From contig ONCQ01000005.1 in assembly GCA_900316355.1 (NCBI GenBank), positions 1 through 64,000 of the forward strand: DNA of 64,000 nucleotides. The letters run 5' to 3'. Below the pieces are notes generated by a model. It had not been told where the DNA came from. It saw nothing but the letters and a program-made list of their open reading frames with translations, and made no database searches. Positions 26,112-35,115 of this stretch are shown here, in pieces; the stretch's first letter is position 1, and each line of letters starts with the position of its first letter. The position numbers were made by a program, and so were the translations under genes. This stretch comes from an uncultured Prevotellaceae bacterium. Lineage in GTDB: Bacteria > Bacteroidota > Bacteroidia > Bacteroidales > Bacteroidaceae.

Positions 26112-27527
26112 TTAGAAATACCGCTTTGCATTATTATAGCAGATGTCTTCCACCATTTGTCGGACGCGTTGTTCCTCATAGCCAGTGAAGGGGATAAGCC
26201 CCCGTTCAATGTCGTTGCCAAGCAGATTACAGAGCGTACGACGGAAATATTCGTGACGAGGATAAGACAGGAAGCTGCGCGAGTCGGTCAGCATACCCAC
26301 GAAGCGAGAGAGAAGACCGAGTACTGAGAGCGTGTTCATCTGACGCTCCATGCCATCCTTCTGATCCAGAAACCACCAACCTGAGCCCCACTGGATTTTA
26401 CCAGGGACGCTGCCATCCTGGAAATTGCCTATCATGGTGGCCACCATCTCGTTGTCGGCGGGGTTCAGATTGTAGAGAATCGTCTTTGTGAGATGCCCCT
26501 CGCTGTCCAGACGGTCTAGGAAGCGTGCCATTGCACTGGCCGTGTGACATTGTCCAATGCTGTCGAAGCCCGTATCTGGCCCCACCTGCGCCAGCATACG
26601 GCTGTTGTTGTTACGTTGTGGGCCATAGTGATATTGCTGTACCCATCCGCTCGCGTAATCTTGTACAGCGAATATGTATAGCATCGCACTCTTGAACTTA
26701 CGAATCTGCTCCTCCGTAAGTTTGCGGCCTGAATACACATTAATATATATATTGGGAATTTCTGTTTCAGTGTATGGCTCAGCATAGAACTCGCTCATAC
26801 CGTGGTCGCTGAGGCGGCATCCGTTCTCGTGGAAGAAGTCGTGACGCTTCTGCAAGGCATCTATGAAATCCCCAAAAGTGCGAATCTCCATATCTGCAGC
26901 CTCACTCAGTTTTTTTACGTATGCACGGAAAGCTACGGGATTTTCCACGGCCATGGCCTTATCGGGACGCCAGGCTGGAAGCATACGGGTCTGAGATTGA
27001 GAGTTGAGAGCCGAGTATTGTTTATGATACCTAAGGTCATCAACAGGGTCATCTGTAGTGCACACCGTCTCCACGTGATAACGCCGCATAAGACCGCAGG
27101 CGGTATATTCGGGGTCGTTCTGCAAGCGGTCATTGCAGGCATCGAATATCTCGCGCGCCGTTTCGGGATTCAGACGTTTCTCTATGCCAAAGGCCGTCTT
27201 CAGTTCCAAGTGTGTCCAATGGTAAAGAGGGTTGCGCAGGGTATAAGGCACGGTTGCCGCCCACGCCTCGAACTTCTCCCAATCCGAGCTTTCGGAACCG
27301 GTGATAAGATACTCCGGCACGCCATTGGTGCGCATGGCACGCCATTTATAGTGGTCGCCGCCAAGCCACAATTCCGTAATACTCCGGAAGCGGTGATTGG
27401 AAGCCACCATCGCAGGATCGAGATGACAATGATAATCAATAATAGGCTGTGGAGCTGCATGACGATGGTAAAGTTCTTGCGCTGTTACAGTCTGCAGTAA
27501 GAAGTTTTTGTCCAAAAAAGGCTTCAT
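26112..27527 (-). CDS. uxaC: Glucuronate (uronate) isomerase
   Basis: Isomerises D-glucuronate to D-fructuronate (and galacturonate to tagaturonate), the first step of the pathway. 471 residues from the ATG at 27527 (MKPFLDKNFLLQT), the usual family start; the frame is open to 27695 but the longer version would cover the promoter. Family motifs PIIDYHCHLDP (near 30) and TTDDPVDDL are present. A short low-complexity stretch (YSALNSQSQT) after the latter is encoded by a 7-bp array. It is the first gene of the leftward operon uxaC-transporter-uxuA-uxuB-ATP-grasp. Confidence 0.95.
   Translation of the reverse strand: MKPFLDKNFLLQTVTAQELYHRHAAPQPIIDYHCHLDPAMVASNHRFRSITELWLGGDHYKWRAMRTNGVPEYLITGSESSDWEKFEAWAATVPYTLRNPLYHWTHLELKTAFGIEKRLNPETAREIFDACNDRLQNDPEYTACGLMRRYHVETVCTTDDPVDDLRYHKQYSALNSQSQTRMLPAWRPDKAMAVENPVAFRAYVKKLSEAADMEIRTFGDFIDALQKRHDFFHENGCRLSDHGMSEFYAEPYTETEIPNIYINVYSGRKLTEEQIRKFKSAMLYIFAVQDYASGWVQQYHYGPQRNNNSRMLAQVGPDTGFDSIGQCHTASAMARFLDRLDSEGHLTKTILYNLNPADNEMVATMIGNFQDGSVPGKIQWGSGWWFLDQKDGMERQMNTLSVLGLLSRFVGMLTDSRSFLSYPRHEYFRRTLCNLLGNDIERGLIPFTGYEEQRVRQMVEDICYNNAKRYF
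26991..27018. repeat. 7-bp tandem array inside uxaC
   Basis: Four 7-mers related to TGAGAGT on the plus strand. The sequence family is the same as the array in uxuA, and they encode an extra SALNSQSQ loop. Confidence 0.6.
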
Positions 27528-27554
27528 AATTGGTCTATTCTCGTTTTTTCCGCG

Positions 27555-27592
27555 CAAAGATACATAAAAGTTGAAGCTTTTTACTAATTTTG
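27555..27592. promoter_or_regulatory. Divergent -7 elements of uxaC operon and PEP-binding gene
   Basis: TATCTTTG on the minus strand (27555-27562) precedes uxaC by 28 nt. TAATTTTG on the plus strand (27585-27592) precedes the ATG at 27616 by 24 nt. The -33 elements are poor, so activators may be needed. Confidence 0.5.
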
Positions 27593-27615
27593 CGCCGAAA
27601 AATAGTATATTTGTC

Positions 27616-30561
27616 ATGAAACGAGACTTATTGACCCTTCGCGACACATCCTTTGTGGACCTGATGGCACGACGCATCTTCAACGTGTTGCTCATCGCGA
27701 ATCCCTATGACGCCTTCATGCTGGAAGACGACGGCCGCGTGGACGAGAAGATTTTCGACGAGTACGCCAAGCTGGGCCTGCGCTACCCACCTCGCTTCAT
27801 TCAGGTGGCATCCGAGGAGGAGGCAATGCGGCAGATGGACCGTTTCTCCTTCGACCTGGTCATCGTGATGCCAGGCACGGACAATAACGACATCTTCGAC
27901 ATCGCCCGTGGCATCAAGAATTCCCACAAGCATATCCCCTGCGTGGTGCTCACGCCCTTCAGCCACGGCATCAGCAAGCGCATGGCCGACGAGGATCTCT
28001 CGGCTTTCGAGTACGTGTTCTGCTGGTTAGGCAACACCGAGTTGTTGCTCTCCATCATCAAACTCATTGAGGACAAGATGAACCTGGAGCACGACCTGGC
28101 CGCCGGCGTGCAGATGATTATGCTGGTGGAGGACAACGTGCGCTTCTACTCCAGCATCCTGCCCAACCTCTACCAATTCGTGCTGCAGCAGAGTCTTGCC
28201 TTTGCCACGGAGGCTCTGAACTCACAGCTGGAGACGCTGCGCATGCGCGGTCGTCCGAAGATTGTGCTGGCGCGCAGCTACGAGGAGGCCTGGGCGCTCT
28301 ACGAACATTATTCTGACAACACGTTGGGCGTCATCTCCGACTGCCGTTTCCCTCACAACGGTGAGCTCGACGAGTACGCTGGCATCGAACTACTGAAGAA
28401 CATACGCGAGCACGACCCCTATATCCCCCTCATCATGGAGTCCTCGGAACCGGAGAAGGCACAGCTGCTGGAAGGGCAGAAGGTGCGCTTCGTGGACAAG
28501 AACTCCAAGAAGATGGCGGTGGATCTGCGTAAGCTCATCAACCACTACTTCGGCTTCGGCGACTTTATCTTTCGCGACCCGAAGACGATGCAGGAGGTGG
28601 CCCGTCTGCGCAACCTCAAGGACCTGCAGGACAACATCTTCCTACTGCCCAAGGAGTCGCTACTCTACCACGTGCAGCACAACAACGTCTCGCGTTGGCT
28701 CAGCTCGCGTGCCTTATTCCCCATCGCCGACTTTCTGAAGCGTATCACCTGGGATTCCGTGCAGGATGTGGACCTGCACCGGCAGATTATCTTCGACGCC
28801 ATCGTCAGCTACCGCCGCATGAAGAACCAGGGCGTGGTGGCCGTGTTCCAGCGCGAGCGCTTCGACCGCTACAGCAACTTCGCCCGCATCGGCGACGGCT
28901 CGCTAGGCGGTAAAGGACGTGGTATCGCCTTCATCGACCATATCATCAAGCGCCACGCCGACCTGAACGACTATCCCAACGCCGAGGTGATGATTCCTAA
29001 GACGGTGGTGCTCTGCACCGACATCTTCGATGAGTTCATGGACACCAACGAGCTCTATCAGGTGGCGCTATCCGACATCCCCGATGAAGAGATTCTCACC
29101 TATTTCTTACATGCGCGCCTGCCTGCACGCCTTATCGGCGACCTGATGGCCTTCCTCGACGTGGTAGATACGCCCATCGCCATCCGCTCCAGCTCTCTAC
29201 TAGAGGACTCGCATTATCAACCCTTTGCCGGCATCTACTCCACCTACATGATTCCCCATGTAGATGACAAATACGAGCGCCTGCACATGCTCTCCGATGC
29301 CATCAAGGCTGTCTATGCGAGCGTATATTACCGCGACTCAAAAGCCTACATGACCGCCACGAGCAATGTCATCGACCAGGAAAAAATGGCCGTCATCCTG
29401 CAGGAGGTGGCTGGCGAGCGCCACGGCAACCGTTTCTACCCCACCCTCTCCGGTGTGGCACGCTCCGTCAATTACTACCCCATCGGCGACGAGCAAGCAG
29501 ACGAGGGCACTGTGAACTTGGCATTAGGACTGGGCAAGTACATCGTGGATGGTGGGCAGTGCCTGCGCGTATGCCCCTCACACCCGCACCAGGTGCTGCA
29601 AACCTCAGAGATGGAAATTGCGTTGAAGGAGACGCAGACACGCTTCTATGCTCTCGACCTGGAGCATCCGCCCATGACCTTCCAGAAGGACGATGGATTC
29701 AACCTCCTGAAACTGCGCGTGAATGCCGCTGAACCAGATGGCACGCTACAGTATATCGCCTCCACCTACGACCCTTATGACCAGGTTATCCGAGACGGCA
29801 TTTATGAGGGCGGTCGCAAGGTCATCACCTTCTGCGGTGTGCTGCAGCAGGGTGTGTTCCCGTTGCCCGAATTGCTGCATAAAGTCATGCGCTATGGTCA
29901 TGATGAGATGCGGCGCCCCGTGGAAATCGAGTTGGCCGCCAATATCCACGCTGACCGCACGGGTGAGCTCTATTTGCTGCAGATACGCCCGATGGTCGAT
30001 AACAAGATGAACCTCGACGAAGACCTCACCGCCATCCCCGACGACGACTGCATACTGCGCTCGCACAACGCCATCGGTCACGGTATCTTCACCGATGTGG
30101 AGGACATCATCTATGTCAAGACCGAAGGCTGGAGCGCCTCGCACAACCCCGCCATTGCCGAGGAAATCGACCGCATCAACCGCCGCTATCTCGACAGCGG
30201 AGATGGCTACGTGCTCGTGGGGCCCGGACGTTGGGGCAGCAGCGACCCTTGGCTCGGCATTCCCGTGAAATGGCCTGCCATCTCGGCTGCCAAGGTCATC
30301 GTGGAGGCCGGCCTGCAGAATTATCGTGTAGATCCGAGTCAAGGCACTCATTTCTTCCAGAACCTCACCTCATTCGGCGTGGGCTACTTCACCATCAACG
30401 ACTTTTTGGGCGATGGCATCTACCGTCAGGAACTGCTCAACGCACTACCTGCAATAGAAGAAACGGAACACGTGCGCGTAGTACATTTTGAGCACCCTTT
30501 AACCATAAAAATCGATGGAATGAGGAAGGAAGGAGTGGTTATTAAGCCCACAGAACAATAA
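27616..30561 (+). CDS. Tandem receiver-like domains fused to PEP-synthase nucleotide-binding domain
   Basis: A 981-residue cytosolic protein. Residues ~1-150 resemble a receiver domain that has lost its acidic site (IVMPGTDNND). Residues ~165-320 form a second receiver with an acid pair (LVEDN), a phospho-acceptor Asp (GVISDCRFP) and a Lys (VRFVDKNSKK). From ~450 there is the PPDK_N/PEP-utilising ATP-grasp domain (GGKGRGIAFIDHI, AIRSSSLLEDS). The swivelling phospho-His domain and the PEP-binding barrel of true PEP synthase are absent. Bacteroidetes proteins of this layout are annotated only as PEP/pyruvate-binding. Start 27616 is chosen because the longer frame begins inside the promoter. Confidence 0.8.
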   Translation: MKRDLLTLRDTSFVDLMARRIFNVLLIANPYDAFMLEDDGRVDEKIFDEYAKLGLRYPPRFIQVASEEEAMRQMDRFSFDLVIVMPGTDNNDIFDIARGIKNSHKHIPCVVLTPFSHGISKRMADEDLSAFEYVFCWLGNTELLLSIIKLIEDKMNLEHDLAAGVQMIMLVEDNVRFYSSILPNLYQFVLQQSLAFATEALNSQLETLRMRGRPKIVLARSYEEAWALYEHYSDNTLGVISDCRFPHNGELDEYAGIELLKNIREHDPYIPLIMESSEPEKAQLLEGQKVRFVDKNSKKMAVDLRKLINHYFGFGDFIFRDPKTMQEVARLRNLKDLQDNIFLLPKESLLYHVQHNNVSRWLSSRALFPIADFLKRITWDSVQDVDLHRQIIFDAIVSYRRMKNQGVVAVFQRERFDRYSNFARIGDGSLGGKGRGIAFIDHIIKRHADLNDYPNAEVMIPKTVVLCTDIFDEFMDTNELYQVALSDIPDEEILTYFLHARLPARLIGDLMAFLDVVDTPIAIRSSSLLEDSHYQPFAGIYSTYMIPHVDDKYERLHMLSDAIKAVYASVYYRDSKAYMTATSNVIDQEKMAVILQEVAGERHGNRFYPTLSGVARSVNYYPIGDEQADEGTVNLALGLGKYIVDGGQCLRVCPSHPHQVLQTSEMEIALKETQTRFYALDLEHPPMTFQKDDGFNLLKLRVNAAEPDGTLQYIASTYDPYDQVIRDGIYEGGRKVITFCGVLQQGVFPLPELLHKVMRYGHDEMRRPVEIELAANIHADRTGELYLLQIRPMVDNKMNLDEDLTAIPDDDCILRSHNAIGHGIFTDVEDIIYVKTEGWSASHNPAIAEEIDRINRRYLDSGDGYVLVGPGRWGSSDPWLGIPVKWPAISAAKVIVEAGLQNYRVDPSQGTHFFQNLTSFGVGYFTINDFLGDGIYRQELLNALPAIEETEHVRVVHFEHPLTIKIDGMRKEGVVIKPTEQ

Positions 30562-30596
30562 AATTACCATATTTTAATAAAATTATTCAAGAATCT

Positions 30597-30628
30597 TTTG
30601 GGCACAAACAAAATAATGACTACCTTTG
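30597..30628 (+). promoter_or_regulatory. Promoter of ompA-like gene
   Basis: TTTG (30597-30600), 20 nt spacer, TACCTTTG (30621-30628). A 65-nt A/T-rich leader follows. Confidence 0.7.
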
Positions 30629-30693
30629 CGCCGTCTAATATGTATAGAAACAGCAAAAAATAATTTACAAAACCTCAATTATTTTAGAAAACA

Positions 30694-31785
30694 ATGAAGA
30701 TTGGAAAGATTCTTCTCGCAGTTGCCCTGATGGTTTCAGGTCTGACTGCCAGCGCCCAGGAAACAGAGCGCGTAGAGTTCAACCCCCACTGGTTCCTTGG
30801 CCTGCAGGGTGGTGCACAGTACACTCTCGGTGAGGCTGACTTCACCAAATTGATTTCTCCCAACGCTCAGCTGAACATCGGCTACCAGTTCAACCCTGTG
30901 TGGGCACTGCGTCTGGCCGTTAACGGTTGGCAGAGCAAGGGTGGCTTTGAGAACAACGACACTTACAAGTGGAACTATGTAGCTCCCGGCTTGGATGTGA
31001 AGTTCAACATCATCAACGCCATCGCAGGTTGGAACCCCAAGCGCTGGTTCGGCCTCAACATCATCGTGGGTGCTGCCGCTAACATCGGCTTCAACAACGA
31101 CGAGGCTGGCGACTATCGTAGCCTTTACAACTTGAGTGAGTACTGGGACGGCACAAGCGTTGTTCCCGTAGGCCGCGCAGGTCTTGACCTCGACTTCCGT
31201 GTAGCAAAGCGCGTAAGCCTGAACCTCGAGTTGATGGCTAACGGTACTGTAGAGAAGTACAACAGCAAGGCTGGTTTCGATGAGAATCACGAGAAGAAGG
31301 CCAATGCAGACTGGTACTTCAACGCACTCGCAGGTATCAAGATTGCCCTTGGCAAGACTGAGAAGGTGATTCCCGTTGCTGTTCCCGTTGTTATTGAAGA
31401 GCCCGAACCCACTCCCGCTCCCGTCGTTGAGACTCCGAAGCCGAAGCCCGTTGTCGTGAAGGCTCCCGAGATGAGAACAGAGGTCTTCTACTCTATCCGC
31501 GAGACCGTTATCCCCGCAGGTGAGATGGGTAAGGTTACTAACCTCATCAACTTCCTGAAGGCTAACCCCGAGACAAAGGTTGCTATCACCGGTTATGCTG
31601 ACGTTCAGACTGGTAACCCCCGCATCAACATGGAGTACTCCAAGGGTCGTGCCGAGGGCGTTGCTAAGGCTCTCACCGACGCTGGCATCGACGCAGCTCG
31701 CATCACCGTTGACGCTAAGGGCGACACCGTTCAGCCCTTCGCTGAGAACGACAAGAACCGCGTATCTATCTGCCTCGCTAAGTAA
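30694..31785 (+). CDS. OmpA-family outer membrane porin
   Basis: A 363-residue outer-membrane protein. It has a signal peptide (1-21, cut near SAQ), an eight-stranded beta-barrel region (to ~225) with alternating hydrophobic strands, a Pro/Val/Glu-rich linker (EEPEPTPAPVVETPKPKP) and an OmpA peptidoglycan-binding domain (~255-363; ITGYADVQTGNPRINMEYSK). The peptidoglycan-binding segment has the TGYAD variant common in Bacteroidales. Strong promoter and terminator suggest an abundant product. Confidence 0.93.
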   Translation: MKIGKILLAVALMVSGLTASAQETERVEFNPHWFLGLQGGAQYTLGEADFTKLISPNAQLNIGYQFNPVWALRLAVNGWQSKGGFENNDTYKWNYVAPGLDVKFNIINAIAGWNPKRWFGLNIIVGAAANIGFNNDEAGDYRSLYNLSEYWDGTSVVPVGRAGLDLDFRVAKRVSLNLELMANGTVEKYNSKAGFDENHEKKANADWYFNALAGIKIALGKTEKVIPVAVPVVIEEPEPTPAPVVETPKPKPVVVKAPEMRTEVFYSIRETVIPAGEMGKVTNLINFLKANPETKVAITGYADVQTGNPRINMEYSKGRAEGVAKALTDAGIDAARITVDAKGDTVQPFAENDKNRVSICLAK

Positions 31786-31813
31786 ATCTTATCAAGATAG
31801 AAACCAACAAGAA

Positions 31814-31846
31814 AGCCCTGCCGATTGGCAGGGCTTTTCTTTTTTA
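31814..31846 (+). terminator. Terminator of ompA-like gene
   Basis: AGCCCTGCC (31814-31822), loop GATT, GGCAGGGCT (31827-31835), then a T-rich run. It overlaps the stop codon of the convergent GHL10 gene. Confidence 0.9.
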
Positions 31847-33457
31847 GCGTTTCTGCTTCTTGGCAGCCTTCTTGGCTTCTTTCTCCTTCTGCTTACGCTC
31901 AGCAGTAGTGATGGGGCGGTGGATGAGGCCGCGAACATGACCATCAGGAGAGAGTTGCAGGTGCTGCTGTCCAGCCGTAGGAGCTGTGGGATGCACGCTG
32001 AACTGCAAGGCTGCACTCTCGTTGCCACAGCGGTCGATAGCGGTAACAGCAAAATGATAGCCTACTGAAGCTGGACGGTTGTAGTCGAAGTGCGTGACGG
32101 GCAACAACGTAGCCACAAGGTTGCGGGCATCCGCCACATCCACCGGCCACTCGCGCGAAGCATAGACATTGTAGCGCACACCGCCGCCTAAATCATCTGA
32201 TGAAGCCTGCCACGCCAACGTACCGCCAGCATTGGTGGCCCCCGTCGGTACAGAGGGTGCCACATGATCCAGCCACGTGCAGGCGGGCGGCAAAGCGGGG
32301 AAGGCATAGAAGTCGTCGCGCAGATAATCATACAGACCCTTCACATTATCCGTTAGAAACTTGCTGCGGAAATAGCATTGTCCGGCAAGCCCTTGTTCGC
32401 GCAGGTAATGCAGCTGACGCTCGATAACATCCAGCGGCCAGTTCTTCTCGTTGGGATGCATGAAGTAAATGCCCAATCCTGGGGCCACAAAGCGGCCTGC
32501 AGCCTGTTCCTGCCAATCAGCAGCAAAGGGATAGAAATGCACACCGTCAAAATACATCATTGGGAACAGGATATCATGAATGCCCGCACGCAACCATCCC
32601 TCAGCATCTTGATGCACAGCATCACGCGCATTCCATCCGCGCGAGCTGAAGCGCGTGAGGTCGGCATATTTTCCTACGGGCGACGAGCTTACGCGCACCC
32701 AAGGCTTCAGCGCCTTGACATCTTCATAGATACGGCGCACGATGCGTGTGATATTGTCGCGTCGCCACGCCGCCTTGGACACCCCCTTGGTGGCATAGCG
32801 CTTGAAGGTGGCAGCGTCGTTAAACGCGCCGGCATTCTCCGGATAGCGGATATAATCGAAATGCAAGCCGTCGATATCGTAGCGGCTGACAATCTCATGA
32901 CAGATGCGCACCAGATAGTCGCCCGTGGCGGGAAGCCCCGGGTCGAGGTAGTACATGTCCGCATGCTTACGCAGCAAGTTCGGGTGTGTCTTCAGCAGGC
33001 TACGGCTGCCCATCTGCTTGGCCACCGCCTGCTTGAAAGCCGGAATCGTCACGACCCACGCATGCAGTTCCATACCCCTCCGATGCGCCTCGTCGATGGC
33101 AAAGCGTAGCGGATCATAGCCTGGGTCGCGGTCGAAGGTGCCTGTCAGCGCCACATCCCAAGGCTCGATGGCCGAGGGATAGATGACAGAGCCGCGCACG
33201 CGCGTCTGCAACAGGACGGTGTTGATGCCCGCCGTCTGCAGCTGATCCAGCAGCTGGCACAACTCGCGCTGCTGCTGCACGCGCGCAGCAGCACTTGTAG
33301 CCTTGGTGCGCGGCCAGTCCAGACCACTCAGCGTCGTCACCCACACTGCACGCAGTTCACGCTTGGGGGCAATGCTCTCGGCCTGCATGAGCACGGGCAT
33401 ACATAGTAATAATAAAAGGAACGCGCGTACGCGCACGTACGAGAAGAGGTTTTTCAT
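31844..33457 (-). CDS. Family-10-like glycosylhydrolase (GHL10, DUF187)
   Basis: A 537-residue exported hydrolase with a signal peptide (1-26). The TIM-barrel opens with ELRAVWVTTLSGLDWPRT, the hallmark of GHL10/DUF187, with conserved GINTVLLQTRVRG and DGLHFDYIRYP segments. A C-terminal fibronectin-like region (about 400-495) and a Lys-rich tail (EKEAKKAAKKQKR) follow. Probably surface or periplasmic and acting on glycan; substrate unknown. A minus-strand TATCTTTG (33479-33486) precedes it. Confidence 0.88.
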   Translation of the reverse strand: MKNLFSYVRVRAFLLLLLCMPVLMQAESIAPKRELRAVWVTTLSGLDWPRTKATSAAARVQQQRELCQLLDQLQTAGINTVLLQTRVRGSVIYPSAIEPWDVALTGTFDRDPGYDPLRFAIDEAHRRGMELHAWVVTIPAFKQAVAKQMGSRSLLKTHPNLLRKHADMYYLDPGLPATGDYLVRICHEIVSRYDIDGLHFDYIRYPENAGAFNDAATFKRYATKGVSKAAWRRDNITRIVRRIYEDVKALKPWVRVSSSPVGKYADLTRFSSRGWNARDAVHQDAEGWLRAGIHDILFPMMYFDGVHFYPFAADWQEQAAGRFVAPGLGIYFMHPNEKNWPLDVIERQLHYLREQGLAGQCYFRSKFLTDNVKGLYDYLRDDFYAFPALPPACTWLDHVAPSVPTGATNAGGTLAWQASSDDLGGGVRYNVYASREWPVDVADARNLVATLLPVTHFDYNRPASVGYHFAVTAIDRCGNESAALQFSVHPTAPTAGQQHLQLSPDGHVRGLIHRPITTAERKQKEKEAKKAAKKQKR

Positions 33458-33612
33458 CTTGATGTATTATTTTTGGCACAAAGATAATGATAAATTACGA
33501 TTTATGCTTACAAAAGGGGAAACTATTTCTCTCGCATTGACATTTAGCAAGTATTTTCATATTTTCTACAAACTTTTTGTCAATTTTATGCGGAAGTTTG
33601 TGACGAAATGAT

Positions 33613-33620
33613 TATCTTTG
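33613..33620 (+). promoter_or_regulatory. -7 element of gdhA
   Basis: TATCTTTG, 50 nt before the gdhA start. No good -33 match is seen at the usual spacing. Confidence 0.5.
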
Positions 33621-33670
33621 CGCCATAATTCAGAGATAACTCACTCTAACAACAACCAAACAACACAATT

Positions 33671-35011
33671 ATGGACGCAAAACAAGTCTTAGAAGACCTG
33701 AAACGCCGCTTCCCGGGCGAGCCTGAGTATCATCAGGCCGTTGAAGAGGTGTTGGGCACCATTGAAGAAGAGTACAACAAACACCCCGAGTTCGACAAGG
33801 TGAACCTCATCGAACGTCTCTGCATCCCCGATCGCGTGTATCAGTTCCGCGTGACATGGACCGATGACAAGGGCAATGTTCAGACTAATATGGGTTACCG
33901 CGTACAGCACAACAACGCCATTGGCCCGTACAAAGGCGGTATCCGTTTCCACAAGAGTGTTAACCTCGGTATCTTGAAGTTCCTGGCTTTCGAGCAGACC
34001 TTCAAGAACTCCCTCACCACTCTGCCCATGGGCGGTGGCAAGGGCGGCTCCGACTTCAGCCCGCGCGGCAAGAGCAACGCCGAGGTGATGCGTTTCTGTC
34101 AGGCTTTCATGCTGGAGCTCACCCGCCACATCGGTCCTGATGTGGATGTGCCCGCCGGTGACATCGGTGTCGGTGGTCGCGAGGTTGGCTACATGTTCGG
34201 AATGTACAAGAAGCTCACCCGCGAGTTCAGCGGTGTGCTGACCGGTAAGGGTCTGGAGTTCGGCGGCTCGCTGATTCGTCCCGAGGCTACTGGCTACGGC
34301 AATGTCTATTTCCTGCGCGCCATGCTTCGCACAAAGGGCGAGAGCATCGAGGGCAAGAAAGTGCTGATCTCAGGTGCCGGCAACGTAGCTCAGTACTGCG
34401 CTGAGAAAGTGCTGCAGCTGGGCGGCAAGGTGATGACCATGTCCGACTCCGACGGCTACATCTATGATCCCGATGGCATCGACCGCGCTAAGCTCGACTA
34501 CATCATGGAGCTGAAGAACGTCTATCGTGGACGTATCCGTGAGTATGTGGAGCAGTATCCCTCTGCCAAGTATGTTGGCGACGGTGCTAAGCCTTGGTTC
34601 GAGAAGGCCGACATCGCTTGCCCCTGCGCTACGCAGAACGAGCTCAACGAAGAAGCCGCTAAGGCACTGGTTGCCAACGGTGTCATCGCTGTGGCCGAGG
34701 GTGCTAACATGCCTTCTACTCCCGGTGCCATCAAGGTGTTCCAGGATGCCAAGATTCTGTACTCTCCGGGTAAGGCCAGCAACGCTGGTGGCGTGAGTGT
34801 CAGCGGTCTGGAGATGTCCCAGAACTCCGAGCGTCTGAGCTGGTCCTCCGAGGAGGTGGATGCCAAGCTGCTCTGGATTATGGAGAACATCCACGAGAAC
34901 TGCGTGAAGTACGGTACCGAGCCCGACGGCTATGTCAACTACGTGAAGGGTGCCAACGTGGCCGGCTTCATGAAGGTGGCTAAGGCCATGATGGCACAGG
35001 GCCTCGTATGA
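33671..35011 (+). CDS. gdhA: NADP-specific glutamate dehydrogenase
   Basis: Reversibly aminates 2-oxoglutarate to glutamate, a main ammonium-assimilating enzyme in Bacteroidales. 446 residues, matching the hexameric ~450-residue class. Substrate site GGIRFHKSVNLGILKFLAFEQ, catalytic-Lys segment PMGGGKGGSDFSPRGKS, and the nucleotide fold ISGAGNVAQYCAEK are all seen. It is followed by an intrinsic terminator and then pheA. Confidence 0.96.
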   Translation: MDAKQVLEDLKRRFPGEPEYHQAVEEVLGTIEEEYNKHPEFDKVNLIERLCIPDRVYQFRVTWTDDKGNVQTNMGYRVQHNNAIGPYKGGIRFHKSVNLGILKFLAFEQTFKNSLTTLPMGGGKGGSDFSPRGKSNAEVMRFCQAFMLELTRHIGPDVDVPAGDIGVGGREVGYMFGMYKKLTREFSGVLTGKGLEFGGSLIRPEATGYGNVYFLRAMLRTKGESIEGKKVLISGAGNVAQYCAEKVLQLGGKVMTMSDSDGYIYDPDGIDRAKLDYIMELKNVYRGRIREYVEQYPSAKYVGDGAKPWFEKADIACPCATQNELNEEAAKALVANGVIAVAEGANMPSTPGAIKVFQDAKILYSPGKASNAGGVSVSGLEMSQNSERLSWSSEEVDAKLLWIMENIHENCVKYGTEPDGYVNYVKGANVAGFMKVAKAMMAQGLV

Positions 35012-35065
35012 TAAATGGTTCTTAATTAAGATATCATCACACAAGAAAGCACGACTTCCTGTACT

Positions 35066-35099
35066 GGCTGCGTGGCGGAAATTCCCCACGCAGCCTTTT
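35066..35099 (+). terminator. Terminator between gdhA and pheA
   Basis: GGCTGCGTGG (35066-35075) pairs with CCACGCAGCC (35086-35095), then TTTT. It sits 17 nt before the pheA start, so it could attenuate pheA as well as end gdhA. I find no Phe-rich leader peptide before it. Confidence 0.75.
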
Positions 35100-35115
35100 C
35101 CCATCCCTTCCAAAG

